NCBI GenBank assembly: GCA_022495005.1 | Contig: JAGYXB010001020.1 | Coordinates: 62,001 to 126,000 of the forward strand | Direction of reading: 5' to 3' | Length of the DNA stretch: 64,000 nt | Origin: Rhyacophila brunnea | Taxonomy: Eukaryota > Arthropoda > Insecta > Trichoptera > Rhyacophilidae | In this document: positions 11,849 through 23,938 of the stretch, in pieces | How positions within the stretch are numbered: position 1 is the stretch's first letter | Layout of the letters: each line of letters opens with the position of its first letter | Made by a program: the position numbers and the translations under genes | Notes under the pieces: generated by a model | Told to the model about the DNA's origin: nothing | The model's input: the letters and a program-made list of their open reading frames with translations, nothing else | Database searches by the model: none

Positions 11849-12134
11849 TGTACATTTTTTTATACAATATAAATAAATAAAAATATAAAATTTCATTTGA
11901 ATAAGGTCATGAATTGAGTTACCCTAACTCCACTCGTCGTGTATATTAAATGCAACCGCAAATTGTGCACGGCCGCCTTCCATGATACTATAAACGTGTC
12001 AGAATAAAAATATTTTAGCGCAACACTTCTTTGTCCGGAAACGAAGCTGTACTGGACTGCTGAAGCAACCATGCACCATGGTGCTTAATGAAAGCTTTTA
12101 GAAAATGAAAGAAGAATCTTGACTTAATCAGCTG

Positions 12135-12371
12135 TCATTTATCTTTAATGACATGAAGCATCCTATACTGAAATTTTGCCAAAACAGAGGACTCAGAAGT
12201 TGAAAGTGTTGAATTTAAGGAATAATCAGAATTATTCTGTCCTCCATTTGACGCAGCAAATTTTTCAAATGCCTCAAAGTTGGCCTTGGTTGATAATATC
12301 AAGTCAGGGTGGCCAATTGGGCGCCTGCGTGTACAAACCCTGACAAACAACTCCGCTGGGTCAGATCCCAT
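12135..12371 (-). pseudogene. Unrecognised coding-like fragment
   Basis: A 78-codon minus-strand frame (12371 to 12135) that looks more like real protein than its surroundings: balanced base composition for about 160 nt and varied residues (GSDPAELFVRVCTRRR, RPIGHPDLILSTKANFEAF). I do not recognise the family. It is not an Unc-13 segment, and no convincing acceptor or donor frames it. It is probably a decayed transposon or retrocopy fragment; an intron-nested exon of another gene is possible. Confidence 0.3.
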
Positions 12372-13569
12372 CAGCGATCAGTCCCAATAGCTAAGTCCAC
12401 GTTTAGTCACTTCATCACCCACTTCCTCTTCAACTTTTAAATTCTGGTTTTACACCGAGAAGTTTTGTGCATGCGCAGAGGAGATGAATCCATTTTACTG
12501 TCTACATTCGTTCATCACAGCTTTCACTTCGTGATGTTATAGATTATATACCTGCACTTCAGTGTGTTCGTATAGTCTTTATGTGTTATATCCCATAATG
12601 CGCAATGTGCTCTCTACTCCTCAATAAAATTCATTGTCATCATTTCAGTCGACATTTTGCAAAAAATCGTAATATTTCAATACTAATATGCATCCAATAT
12701 GATCAACTATTTTTAACATCGACTACCAATAGACTAACATAAATATATTTATTGACAAGCAACTGTACAAACAACCCGAATCTTACCGAAAAAATACGAA
12801 GATGCCGGGGTGTTGAACAGAAATCCGAGCCGGTCGGATAGCAGTGCGCTAGTACTATCATCATAAAATAATGGTGGCCATTTTCAAACCGATTTGAGGG
12901 CCGACGACGCATGCCCTGTGTTCAATTCGTGAGACGTACGGAAAATTCCCGAGTGTAGACTTGGCTATTCAATAGCCCAATATGCAAACATAGAGATACC
13001 GATTAAAAAATAATTTTGCGTCATCGTCTTTTTTTTTCGTTTCGCTATTTAGTTGGCGACCCGCTAGAAAATGCCTTGCGATAGTCCTGTGGGTCGAGCC
13101 CCATGGGATGGGAACCCGTGATCTAGTTCAATGACTTTTGACGATACGAGAAGAAACAATATAATGTACAACCCTTTCGTGGTAAGTAAATAAATATATT
13201 CTGTCTATCAAGTTAATTCATATCTACACCTATAAAGAAATGTAGCTTACTAACTAAGCGAAAGATATTTTTATATTGCCGTGTAATAAAACAAATGTTA
13301 TGAATATTTATATTTTTTAGTTGAAACACATGCAAAATATACCTGTTATTTACTTACATATGACCAAATTATAGATAAGAAAAATAATGTTTATAATATA
13401 AAATAATGATTACAAATAAAAATTATTTTAGATTAAGAGTGTATTTAACCATGCATGCAGAATTAATGGGTACTTGACTAGATACATAATTTAAAAAATA
13501 CTTTAACTTTGACCATACTTGACATCAACTGATTTAAAAAAAAAAAAAAAAACAGCTTTTATTGAGGAA
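12372..13569. other. Intron 3 sequence, no gene seen
   Basis: AT-rich apart from 13030-13130 (GTTGGCGACCCGC, GGGTCGAGCCCCATGGGATG), which is reminiscent of hAT subterminal sequence, but I found no partner end. Nothing else supported. Confidence 0.4.
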
Positions 13570-13839
13570 CCATAATCGCACCGTGAGTGTAAAACCAAGG
13601 CATCTGCAAATTTTTCAATTTCGAGATTAAATGCAAAATAACTGCAAAAGTCGTGAACTTGATAGTGTAAAAGTGAAGTAACTCAAATAACATGCAATAT
13701 AATGTAGATATAAGACAAATAGTATGTTTTTTTTTTAGAAACTCTACTTGTCCTTACAAAACGAAGACTTCAAACCCTAATATATCCAAAATATGTCTTT
13801 TGCAGATCCCTTGGTTTTACACTCACGGTGCGAATGGTA
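13570..13839. mobile_element. MITE with about 30-bp TIRs
   Basis: The left end TCGCACCGTGAGTGTAAAAC then CAAGG-CATCTGCAAA (13576-13610) is matched by the right end at 13798-13834 (GCAGATCCCTTGGTTTTACA then CTCACGGTGCGA) as a nearly perfect inverted repeat. The interior is AT-rich and non-coding. It abuts the LINE relic that follows. Confidence 0.75.
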
Positions 13840-13887
13840 TATTATAGAGTATTATACAGATCTAATTTTTACAATTGAATCATACAA

Positions 13888-14690
13888 TTTAACTTACTAA
13901 TCGCTGCTGATGAAAGAGAACTCACAGAGCTGCTACACCGGGTAGAGGAAAAGAGTCGCAAATACGGCCTCTTTATTAATAGGAATAAAACCAAGTTAAT
14001 GATTGTTGATCGGGCCAACCTTCTACCAACACCAAGTAAACTCCAAATCCTTGAAACAATCGACAAGTTTGTATATCTTGGATCGACCATCAGTGGAAAG
14101 GACGGATGCAAAGCGGAAATAAGAAGGCGCACACAAATTGCAAAAAGTGCGATGACACGCCTTACCACTATATGGAAGGATCGGGGAATTTCGATTGCCA
14201 CAAAAATGATGCTTGTGCAAACATTAGTGTTCTCAATATTCCTATACGGAGTCGAGTCGTGGACCCTGAAGGCAAGAGAACGGAAGGCAATTGATGCCTT
14301 TGAGATGTGGTGTTGGCGCCAAATGCTTCGCATTTCTTGGATGGAGCACAGGACGAACCAGTCAATCATCCAGGGACTGAAGATAAAAGAATGGCTCTCG
14401 ACGATATGTCTAAGAAGAATTCTGCAGTTTTTTGGATATTTTGTCAGGCGCGGACCGGACAACCTGGAGAGACTGGTAGTTTTGGGTAGCCTCCAGGGAA
14501 GGCAAAGCAGAGGAAGAGCGTCTGCGCGATGGAGCGACCAAGTGAAAGAGCTGACTGGGGGCACCATCCATTCTGCCCTGAGAGAAGCGGAAGATCGAGA
14601 AGGATGGAAAGTCTTGGTCGCTCAAAGGATGGCGAAATTTAAATGTGGTCACGATCCTCAGCCATGAGTGCACGACCAAGAAGAAGAATA
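13888..14690 (+). pseudogene. RTE-type LINE, C-terminal part of RT ORF
   Basis: A plus-strand frame is open from about 13891 to 14667; the ATG at 13999 is only an internal Met. It reads, in order: NLLIAAD (remnant of the FADD region) and NRNKTKLM near the start, FVYLGSTI, LYGVESWTL, FEMWCWRQMLRISW, TNQSII, FFGYFVRR and GRQSRGRASARW. This is the region after the palm in RTE/BovB-type LINEs, ending close to the normal stop and followed by a GAAGAAGAA-type tail (about 14677-14690). The endonuclease and most of the RT palm are missing, so the copy is 5' truncated, but about 255 codons without a stop mean it is relatively young. Confidence 0.85.
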
Positions 14691-15158
14691 TGTGTTGAAA
14701 TAATATTTTTTTGTTTTTAAAAATTAGTCATGTGCCTAATACATATTATGTTATTTTAGGGTAACCTATATTATTTTTGATACCTGATAAAAATCACTCT
14801 CAAAACAACCAAATTCAAAAAAACCCATCTTAAGTTTTTATGTCAAAAAAAATTAGATAATTTGTAGCTTAACGAAGATTAATGCAAAAACATTCTTAGT
14901 CGGTATTGCGTATGGCGTTGGGTTGCTTATATAGAAATTCAAGGAAGCTGGATTGATTTCTTTTCATGTCGCCTCATTTGCTAAGATATTAAATTAAGGC
15001 TAAATATTTGTAAGTTTTATGAATTATATTTAAACGACTACTTCCGTCTGTTATTGTGGAGTTTCAAAGCCGAAACAAATTACTGAAATTATCATTAGCC
15101 GAAATTATGTTTTGCTTACAAAATATTTGAATAATCCAAGTAATTTATTTGTACTTAC
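14691..15158. other. Intron 3, 5' end
   Basis: AT-rich intronic sequence just downstream of exon 3 (minus strand). The donor GTAAGTAC lies at 15151-15158. Nothing else seen. Confidence 0.6.
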
Positions 15159-15261
15159 AAAAGAAAATCTTGTTCCCAGCATGGTTCGGCTCCTTTCACA
15201 GTTACTGTTGTAGACTTCACATTTTGCAGCTTTAGTGTGACGTATGTGTTGAACTGGGCCG
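15159..15261 (-). CDS. unc-13: unc-13 exon 3, central C2A domain
   Basis: Minus strand: acceptor TTATTTCAG, 103 coding bases, donor TTTT|GTAAGTAC. The frame set by exon 2 reads through 33 full codons with no stop. Recognisable pieces are [16 protein letters not shown] and [12 protein letters not shown], close to [16 protein letters not shown] and QPSWEQDFMFE of Munc13 C2A. This C2A domain lacks most Ca2+-coordinating aspartates in the known family and works as a protein-interaction module (RIM binding, homodimer). The exon ends after two bases of a Phe codon (phase 2), so exon 4 must begin with one base followed by a Glu-Ile-like segment; it was not found in the 15 kb downstream. This is the strongest host-gene call in the window. 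Confidence 0.93.
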
Positions 15262-15338
15262 CTGAAATAATACAATATTTATATTATATATATACGAAAC
15301 AATTTAATATATACATTAATTTTGGGATTTTAAGATTA

Positions 15339-15917
15339 TAATGAAGCAGTGGAGAAGGGTGGAGGTAGGCGGTTAAGGTCTACCATAAATAGTGCATACT
15401 AAACTTTGTCAGTCAGACGTATTTGTTTTCACTGAACTAAGACTACAATTTACTGATGGTATTCGCTAGCTTTTTAAATTCAATTAAAGCATGCAAAAAC
15501 CAAACCATAATAGATAATATTCAAAAAATACTCCAAATATCTAAAATTATGCCAATAAATCATATATAATTTTAGATATTTTATAGATAGAATATTATTT
15601 TTTCTGTTATAGTTTGGTTATGCAGGGCTTAATGAATTTAAAAAAAATAACCAACAACACGTGTAATATTATGTATTTCTAATTCAACGAAAACAAATAA
15701 GTGTGCACAATTTTGACGGATCACCAAAATTTATACCAAATCTATTGTGGTTTGGTTTAGGCAGGGTTTAATTGATTTTTAAAAACTAATCTACAACATC
15801 TTTAAATTGCAGTCTTAAGTTTAATAAAAACAAATACTTATGACTAACAAAGTTTAATGTGCACTATTTATGGCAGATCTTAACAACCTACCTCCACCCT
15901 TCGCCACTGTAATGAAG
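15339..15917. mobile_element. hAT-type MITE, family M, copy 2, with 8-bp TSD
   Basis: The element 15347-15909 (563 bp) begins CAGTGGAGAAGGGTGGAGG and ends CCTCCACCCTTCGCCACTG. It is flanked by a perfect 8-bp target duplication TAATGAAG (15339-15346 and 15910-15917). CAGTG termini and 8-bp duplications are hallmarks of hAT transposition. The TIRs extend about 90 bp (TAGTGCATACTAAACTTTG, CAGACGTATTTGTTTTCACT). Internal motifs repeat. There is no transposase, so it was mobilised in trans. Confidence 0.92.
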
Positions 15918-18750
15918 ATAGATAGATTTTAAACTTTACCCAATAAAAGTTTGTATTACAAAATAACTGTTAAAAACTTATATATGATAAAATAAAAAAA
16001 ACATAAGAGACAACACTGTTTTATAAATTCAAAAATTACGGTGCACTTTAATTTTTTTGAATTTTTTTATATTATGTAACTAACATGTTGTAAAGAGTTT
16101 GTCATTATTGGGTGCCTGTAAAATAGCTCTGATGTGATGATGATGTAATTATTTTATAAATATCGTTTTATAGATTATAGCTATTTTGACTATTGACTTA
16201 TATAATAATATGTTAGTTGTAGCAGAATACATCAAATCATAGACAATGCACAATGGAAAACATTTCAAGTACAGTTTTGCTCAAATTAATTTTAAGCCAT
16301 ACGAAATGTATCTTGTATGTAGCAATATTTAAGTAAAAACATCAGAAAACAAGGCTCTAAGGAACTTAACGCTAAGTTAAAATTTTTGCTATTAATGTTA
16401 TATTATTTTTACACAGTACAGTTTATTGTCCACTTATATTTAATATGCTATAATGTTTTACGAAAGAATGAGGACGACGCATTCTCATTAATTTATAAGT
16501 TATTTATTTTTAAGATGCTGTGTGAAAATAATACGTCTAAGACTAAAAATTACCTATACTAACAGTTAGAATTAAAATTTCGGGATCAAATAATGATATA
16601 TTTTCATATTGCAAAATTAGTAAATTTTAAGTTGTTAAAAATAAATTTTATTATTACTATTATAAACATGAGAATAGTTTTTCATTTAGGCATGGAGGTA
16701 TTTTATTTTGTTTTATAAGTAATTACTTATACTCTTTCAGGCACGTCGGTATCGATTTAAATAACATAATATTATGTCTATTAAGATTATACATAATATA
16801 AAAATAATTTTAAATATTTCCGATGCATTAATATTACTTAATGCTGCTATTAAACATAATATAATACCAAACTGTACTCTTCATACATTGAACGTATTTC
16901 TTAAGTTATAAATTAAAGGAACTCGGAAGTGTTTTTTCATCTGGTAAATATTCTATCCCTTAGGATTTCATAACTACTACCCCTGAATAAAAAATACCGC
17001 GAGCTCCAACTGCGCAGACACGGTAAAAGCATAACCATATAATATATTTCTATATTCCATATAACATATTTTTTCGACGATTTCTTTATGTTCATACTTC
17101 TCATATATATATGACGTATCAAACTTCGAATAAACTTCAAGGCTACTATTTTTATGTATAACATCAAATGTATATACATACACAATACAAATATATTAAT
17201 TTCGATATCGAAATAACTAATTTCAATGTATAATACTTATTGTAAGGTGAATTGTATAGTTACTGGTCTTGTTACAGTAATTGGCCATTTTAATTTCATT
17301 TTGATCAGCAATACCATAAATTTATTTATTATAATCATTAATAACTCCTCAACGTAAGCATGTATTTGATAAGTAAAATAAGATTATCAAGAATCAATTA
17401 ATACAATCCAATTTTTAAATATTAATTACCAAGAATGCTCTCTTTCTCAAAATTGAAAAAAAATCTTTTACTACCTCTAAACCTATAGCTATCTAATTTA
17501 CTCTATTTGCTGACTTGAAATCAGACTATAGTATCTCTAAAAATACAGTTTTTGGTTAACTTGTATATTTATTAAATCCTATATAAAATAATCGCTATAT
17601 TTGTAACTAAATAAATATCCAATGAACATTTTTTTTTATTATATTTTAAATATCATAATATTATTAAGGGTTTTATATTTCCAATAACAATAATATTCAT
17701 AAGCCAAGAAAAAAGTGGTCAAAAATTAATTATTAGAGTAATAATAACTATGGTTATTCTTTTATAAAATCAATACATATATTTTAAAAAACCACACACA
17801 GAAAACAGGTCCAATGTACAACAGATTCCTCTACTAACACAAATAATATAATATTTTGAATAATAATTTCCTGATCTTTTAAATACCCTTTTTTTCAATT
17901 AATCTAATTTACAGTTGATGAGAATAATACCATAATAATGTATGTATGAACGAACAAAACCATTAAGTAATTATTGTTGTTTATCTTTGTAGGTGACCTT
18001 ACCTGCAATACAAACGTTAAAATTATATTGTATTGTTTGTATGTTGTAATAAGATTCATATTATGATTTATAAGTCCGTCGCGCAAACAAACCGCATTGT
18101 GTAAACAGTTTTACGTGGTTATGAAGCTGAACTTCCCGCGACAAATATTTTCAACCATACTGATGTCAAGCTCTTTGGACATTCAAATGTGAGGTAACAG
18201 ATGTCGCGAAAAATAATATTGCTATAAAAATATGATTTACTTTGAAAAATAACGGTAAGATTTGCTAATAAAATACTGTGAAGTGACTAATGAATATTCG
18301 TATCTGAAATATTACTTCAGTTCCGGGAGATTATTATTTATTATCTATCAAGTAAATAATTAATATTAATTCTAAGCCTCGCTTATTTTGCTTTCAATAT
18401 TAATTATTATATTCGTGCTTTCATGAGATAACAACAATATTTCCGATGACAGAAAATACAACAGTTTAATTAACTAAAATCCTAAATAAATATTTTTCTA
18501 CATTTTACTTTTATCCGATGCCTTTTTTGAATATCTACATAATAACATCAACCAACTTTAGATATTTCCTTTAATTTGTATATATATTATTTAAAAAATA
18601 GTTTTAATTAATTTTACAATTTTAATTCTTTCCGAATATACTTAATAAAAGAATTCAAAATTACTGTACGTATCAGTGTGGCAAAATTAAGTGTTAATAG
18701 AGATATCTAACAATATAATTCGGAGGCATTTTATTAAATGCAATATACTT
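15918..18750. other. Intron 2 sequence, no gene seen
   Basis: AT-rich, with no TIR pair or coding pattern. Two overlapping minus-strand frames near 16937-17185 are chance frames in AT-rich DNA. Confidence 0.5.
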
Positions 18751-18950
18751 TCGCCCACAAACGCCGAGCCGCTTACGCGTTAGCTTATAATGTCGTGGGT
18801 CCCAGATTTGTACCTTGGGTCTGGCAAAAACATATATTATTTTTCAATTTGTGTTTCGAGTCAAGAGTATAGACCTATACATTTCTCGTAAAAACAAAAA
18901 TCTGTCGGAGGCTCATATGATCTTATAAGGATCGGACATAGTCTAATGGA
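18751..18950 (+). mobile_element. SINE family A, copy 3 (subfamily A2)
   Basis: The head GCCGAGCCGCTTACGCGTTA..GTCGTGGGTCCCAG and CTTGGGTCTGGCAAAAAC lead into the body TTTGTGTTTCGAGTC, TTTCTCGTAAAAACAAAAAT and the A2 tail CTTATAAGGATCGGACAT. It is colinear with the copy at 41676-41925. Confidence 0.75.
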
Positions 18951-19452
18951 TACTTGGGTACAAAACATTGATTTAACTAGGTGTTTGTGAGTCTCAGTGA
19001 CAAACAAATCTTCAATACCAGTAGTCGTAGTTCACATACCCGATCTCTGGCGGATAAGTGACTCAAAAATGAAAGACTAAATACCATATAAACCTAGACA
19101 GGAAAAATATAACAGCACCAATCAGTAATATTCTGAAGTACCTGAGTCATTAATAGCTCAATTATATCATTTTATGGGCATAGTTGTAACAACGTCATTG
19201 GCCACAGTACTGTGGTGTAAGGGAAATGGTAATCCACTACACTACGTTTCCTGAAAATTACTGAACTTATGATTTATTTTTGGTGATCATTATTTCCAAC
19301 AATTGGGTAAAAGACATGGTGAAATAAAATAATTAAAGATAGATTTAATTTCGGACAACCTTATATGGGAACTTGTTTGTTTCTATGTGAAATTTACTAA
19401 TTCAACGGCATCGATTTTACTTGACCCTTCTCTCATATTAAGCATAATATTA
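18951..19452. other. Intron 2 sequence, no gene seen
   Basis: Nothing recognised between the SINE and the Tc1-like element. Confidence 0.5.
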
Positions 19453-19861
19453 TATCGAGGGTATACTGACAGAACGCATTATTTTAGTTTTTGCTGTTTT
19501 TCTGTTTTAAGTGCCAAAATGTATACAATTTTACGCTCTACGTCCTGGTAAAACGCAAAAAGGCATATGAAATAATGGTGAGAAAATAGAAACATTATTA
19601 AATCATATTGTTATTTTTTTATTCTGATAGAAAGCATGATAATGACCTAATGCGTTCTGCGTATTCAAAATACAGGACTTGTAACATGTCGTATATTGTG
19701 TTTGCCATAAAGGTTAGTCTTTATAATGTAGAAAAAATGTTTTTAAATCATAAGAAAATCTACGTGGGAGAACGCTTTGAAAAAAAAATTAAAGTCCTTT
19801 TTGCGATTGTCTCAGAACTTGTTTTAATGAGTTAATGCTTTCTGTCAGTATACCCTCGATA
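19453..19861. mobile_element. Tc1/mariner-like MITE with TA duplication
   Basis: The element 19455-19859 begins TCGAGGGTATACTGACAGAA-CGCATTA, and its right end is the inverse (TAATGC-TTTCTGTCAGTATACCCTCGA) with one difference in about 27 bp. TA dinucleotides flank both ends. A 75-codon plus-strand frame inside (19608-19835) has no similarity I recognise and is probably chance. Confidence 0.75.
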
Positions 19862-21525
19862 TGATCATTTTGGAATACCAACTAATATATTTCATTTTTT
19901 AAGATTTTAGACTTGATTCCTTATTTCTTTTGTACACATACATACATAATAATATATAAATATAATGTATATATTATTTAAAAAAAATATATCACCACTT
20001 ACGACAATATCCAGATTCAATATAAGTATATAAGTAAATTGTTTTTATTTAAATATTATATAATAATATTCTAAATAATTAAATTTAATAAACTATACCT
20101 TAGTGATGAAATATTAAATAATGTTACGATGAAAGTCTTCAAAAATGCACATTTATAGTAAGTTTGTAGTTGAAACATTTTCTTATTTAAATTGTATGTT
20201 TTGGTATACATGTACACGTACATTACCAGTTAAGTATATAATATTCAATTATATATATATATATATATTACTTCATATTATGTTATTAGTAGCACTACAT
20301 TACTGCCTACTTAACTGCACTTTGCTTCAATACAAACATTTATATAGTGAGTAATTTAATACCTAAGTATAATATTGTTTTTTTTTATTATTTGCAAAAA
20401 AAAATAAGAATTAGTTAATATATTATCTATATTATCATTATTTAATTCTGTTTTATTAATTATTATGTAATGAAAATTTGACTGTATTATTAAAACATTA
20501 TAATTATATAGAAAAAGTTTTCTGCGATATAGACTTGCTTAACAAACTTTTCCACTAATTAAAACGATTAATAAATATTTTACTGAATATTTTTTTAACG
20601 ACAAACTTTTCTTTGTTTTATGATTTTTTAATTTCATATCGGCTCACAAAATTCTCAGAACGGACACAAATTTGAATGGTCTATTTTTTTACATTTTAAA
20701 TCTATGTAGGTACCAATTACAAAAATATCATTATATTCACGGTACCTTTTTTGGTAAAATGATATTACCTGGGATAACATAGTTATTAAATTAATTTGCA
20801 TGGCATATTTCTGCGGTTTTTCAAAATATTAATAAGCGTATGTATAACAATCTGAAATCTTTCAGTACACATTGAAAAAATATTATTAACACCTAAATAA
20901 TAATTAATATTTTAAAGATACACATTTGTCACGAAAAGGAATTACTTTGTCTATTCTAATTGTGACGTGTTACCCTTTTCAATCGTAAATAATGTATTTC
21001 AAAGGTAAAGTGGGGTATTTATTTTGAATATTTAATCGTTTAAGAGGATTTCAGAGCATATCAATCCAACGTGATGTAATAACAATGTATTATAAATACT
21101 TAATTAGGCATAATACAACGCAAACTTATGTTACCGTAAATTCTATGAAAATAGACAATTGAAAAGTAAGTTTATATTATGTTTGTTTTAATTTATATGA
21201 AAGCCAGGAATGAAGTAAAATAAATGATTTTATTGTTACAATACTTCAGTATTTTTCTAGTAATATTGCGATAATGAATTATATGACTTTTACCTCCGTT
21301 CACGCTATTATTTTATTATCATACTAATAGGGTACTGGTATAGCCATCCCGTTACCAATGAAGACGATGCGCACTGATGCAATATTTAAGTTGCGTTATC
21401 TCGAAAAGTAAATAAGTGAACCTCATATTTTTATTATATCTGTAATTATTATCGTAAATCATAATTATTTTTTACTAATACTTATACTTAATTATAAACA
21501 TCATTAATACATTATCATAACATTC
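19862..21525. other. Intron 2 sequence with (AT)n
   Basis: Very AT-rich. A short (AT)n microsatellite lies near 20250-20270. No gene or element ends seen. Confidence 0.5.
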
Positions 21526-21650
21526 ACGAGAGTTCTGGGTTCGATCCCGGTGACGACACAAAGGAGGTTTCTCTCAAAGCCTGGGTGTTTGCGATTGTTC
21601 AAAAAAGCAAGGACATGGTTATTTATAATTTAAAAAAAAATCTGTTTCAC
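21526..21650 (+). mobile_element. SINE family B, copy 3, truncated
   Basis: It starts within the head (ACGAGAGTTCTGGGTTCGAT, then CCCGGTGACGAC), keeps AAAGCCTGGGTGTTTGCGAT and GCAAGGACATGGTTATT, but lacks the ACTAACAACCACCTTGTACG block. It is therefore 5' truncated with an internal deletion. Confidence 0.75.
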
Positions 21651-21795
21651 AATCTCTAATAAGCCTTTTCCACAATGACATTATTAATGGACAACTCACT
21701 CAATAAGTAGCTAGCAAGTAAATTTGTACATAGCGATATTTGCACATGTATAGGTAGGCGTCACGAAATTTCCACTATGCGATATCACGCATCGT

Positions 21796-21990
21796 GAATT
21801 TATAGCAATATCACCTTTATTGTAATGGCGTTATACCAGTGTTTCTAGTGTCAATGTTCATTTGAGTGAACCCGTTTGAACCGAACCATTCGGCAGACCC
21901 AACAAAAAGCATTGGGAATTTATAGCAATATCACCTTTATTGTAATGGCGTTAGAACAGATAATGCCATTCGGCAGACCTGACAAAAAAG
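21796..21990 (+). repeat. Imperfect tandem repeat
   Basis: The block GAATTTATAGCAATATCACC..TTTATTGTAATGGCGTTA occurs at about 21797 and 21917, 120 nt apart, and is followed each time by a CATTCGGCAGACC block (21887 and 21966). The second unit has lost about 40 nt between the two blocks. Confidence 0.75.
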
Positions 21991-23221
21991 TGAGTATCAT
22001 TTTTTTTCCAGATGCTTCGTCCATATTAATGTCATTGCTTTTCCACTGTAATCTATATGATTGTAATACGTCAGTGTTATTGATTCAATAACACTCATTT
22101 TAATAGCGCCTGTACACGTGCATGGATTTACTGGCAGCAATAGTGCATATTTTAAACTATCGTGACAATAACTGTTTACACGCAAAAGTGATGACTGTCT
22201 TTCCAATCTCATTCCTCAAGAGTAAGTGAGATGCGATGTTGTCATTTTATGGTACTATTTGACAGATAGGGAAAATCGGTTAACCTCAAAATGAGTATAG
22301 TTGGTTTTTTTGCCAGCTTTTTTGCCACTATCGTTCTACTGCGCAGGCGCAGATCAAAAAAATCCCTACTGCCGCATGCAAATTCAGAATCTTCCAAACT
22401 TTTTTGATTCATACACGCATGCATGCAGGATAATACATGTTTACCCATACATTTTCTTGTTATGGCCGCGATAATACTAATAAATCCATACGTGTAAACG
22501 GGGTATAAGAATTTATTGCAATTAAAAATGTATAAAGTATTACGGAAAACAAACATAATATTAACGTGTTATATAACAATCTGATAGGACAAGAGTAAAA
22601 TTATATTTTCCAGTTTGTATTATTTGTTGAAATTTAATTTCGGTAATCCCCCTTAAATCTTAATGTAAAACTTTTAATTCAAAACACAATTCAGTATTCC
22701 ATGACATGAAAGCATAGAATATGAATTTTTAATTCGACAGGTAGATACAGTCTGTCATAACAATATATCCATTTACTGTTACAACTGAATAATAAATGAT
22801 TGTAATATTGTTATTCAGCTTTCTAACTTTCATTCGTAATCCTTTGTTTAACGTTAAACACTTACGCGGTTTTAGATATTTGGCCTAAGCCTCATACTAT
22901 AATACTACTGGCTTTTAGTAGGAACTTCCATAGGACTAAAATGAAAACTATATACTATAGTTAAAAGTGTTGAAGTTAACTCTGCATAATTGTTAACGAC
23001 AAATAAATTGACTGTAAATACATAGGTAATAATATTCATTCAATAATACAAACATATCGGTCACCACCATCACCACAAAATTGGTCATGAGCTGTAGGTT
23101 AATTAATAAATTAAATAATATTATTGGGACATCAATATGTCCATGGCTATGTATCTCAGTTTGTTGTTAACAATTATTCTTTTTTACTTATTATAATATT
23201 ATAATTATATTCAAAACTTAC
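21991..23221. other. Intron 2 sequence, no gene seen
   Basis: A 104-codon minus-strand frame (22242-22556) crosses a slightly GC-richer patch (CTGCGCAGGCGCAG); its residues look random and there is no family match. The unc-13 exon 2 donor (GTAAGT) lies at 23216-23221. Confidence 0.45.
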
Positions 23222-23251
23222 CTTGAGGTCCAACGTAATGGGCTTTTTTGA
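23222..23251 (-). CDS. unc-13: unc-13 exon 2, 30-nt exon
   Basis: Minus strand: a T-rich tract and TTACAG acceptor, 30 coding bases, then a CAAG|GTAAGT donor. With the G from exon 1 it encodes VKKAHYVGPQ plus the first base of an Ala codon, matching the VKKAKFDG segment that follows MSLLCVG in Munc13-1. Both introns are phase 1, so this 30-nt exon could be skipped without breaking frame, although that would remove the first beta strand of C2A. Both splice sites are close to consensus. Without exon 3 and exon 1 as partners it would be unrecognisable. Confidence 0.87.
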
Positions 23252-23489
23252 CTGTAACAAAAAAAACAAACATATTAGTAATTATCAGTATTGATTATTT
23301 ATACACGTATCATATATACTTGAATTCACACGTTAACAAAACAATCAATGGTACCTATATGTTAAATAAAAATAGAGATACTAAGCTAACTTCAAAGGAT
23401 ACGCGTAGGTATAAAGAACCGTGTCACTTAGTATTTATAATTGTACAATAGGAACGATAGGAACAAGCGATCATGTATATGGCTGTTAA

Positions 23490-23665
23490 GGGGGATGCTC
23501 TATGCCAACAGAGAACCTAGCGGGAAAATACGAAGCTTGCAATTTAAGATTTTCTTTTTATAATTTACAATTCCAACTGTATTAATTGATAAATGTGTAT
23601 CTGAAAACATTAAAAAGATATTTTTTAAGTCAAAGATAAACTTACAAAAAAAAATGTGAATTTGT
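23490..23665 (+). mobile_element. Foldback family F, partial copy
   Basis: It shares CCTAGCGG-AAAATACGAAGCTTGC, TAATTTACAATT, ATCTGAAAACATTAAAAAG and AGTCAAAGATAAACTTACAA with one arm of the palindromes at 45640-46149 and 58208-58755. Only one arm is present, so it cannot fold on itself. Confidence 0.7.
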
Positions 23666-23938
23666 CACATATTTGGTACATAGGTTACGTTATTATTTCT
23701 ATATTTTTAGCCCAATATATACAATGTTCTGAGGGCGCAAACACTAAGATGGGTTAATTATATAATTAAGGAATAATATGTACTTGGCCGTTTGGTCGCC
23801 ACCAGAAAAGATGGCGAAAAACGTCAAACGAGAGGTTAAGTATGGCTGACTGAAATAAAAGGACACGGGATAGAGATCCCTGCAGAACGACCAAACAATT
23901 GGCTATATATCTAAAAATTCTGCAGTGCCAGAAGTATA

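Noticed and set aside
13869..14567. 232-codon minus-strand frame
   Set aside because: Antisense shadow of the RTE reverse-transcriptase frame at 13888-14667, whose protein motifs are clear.
16937..17185. Overlapping small minus-strand frames
   Set aside because: AT-rich low-information sequence rich in Ile/Tyr/Lys codons; no splice or motif support.
21796..21990. CRISPR-like repeat
   Set aside because: Only two imperfect units in a eukaryotic intron; it is a small tandem duplication.
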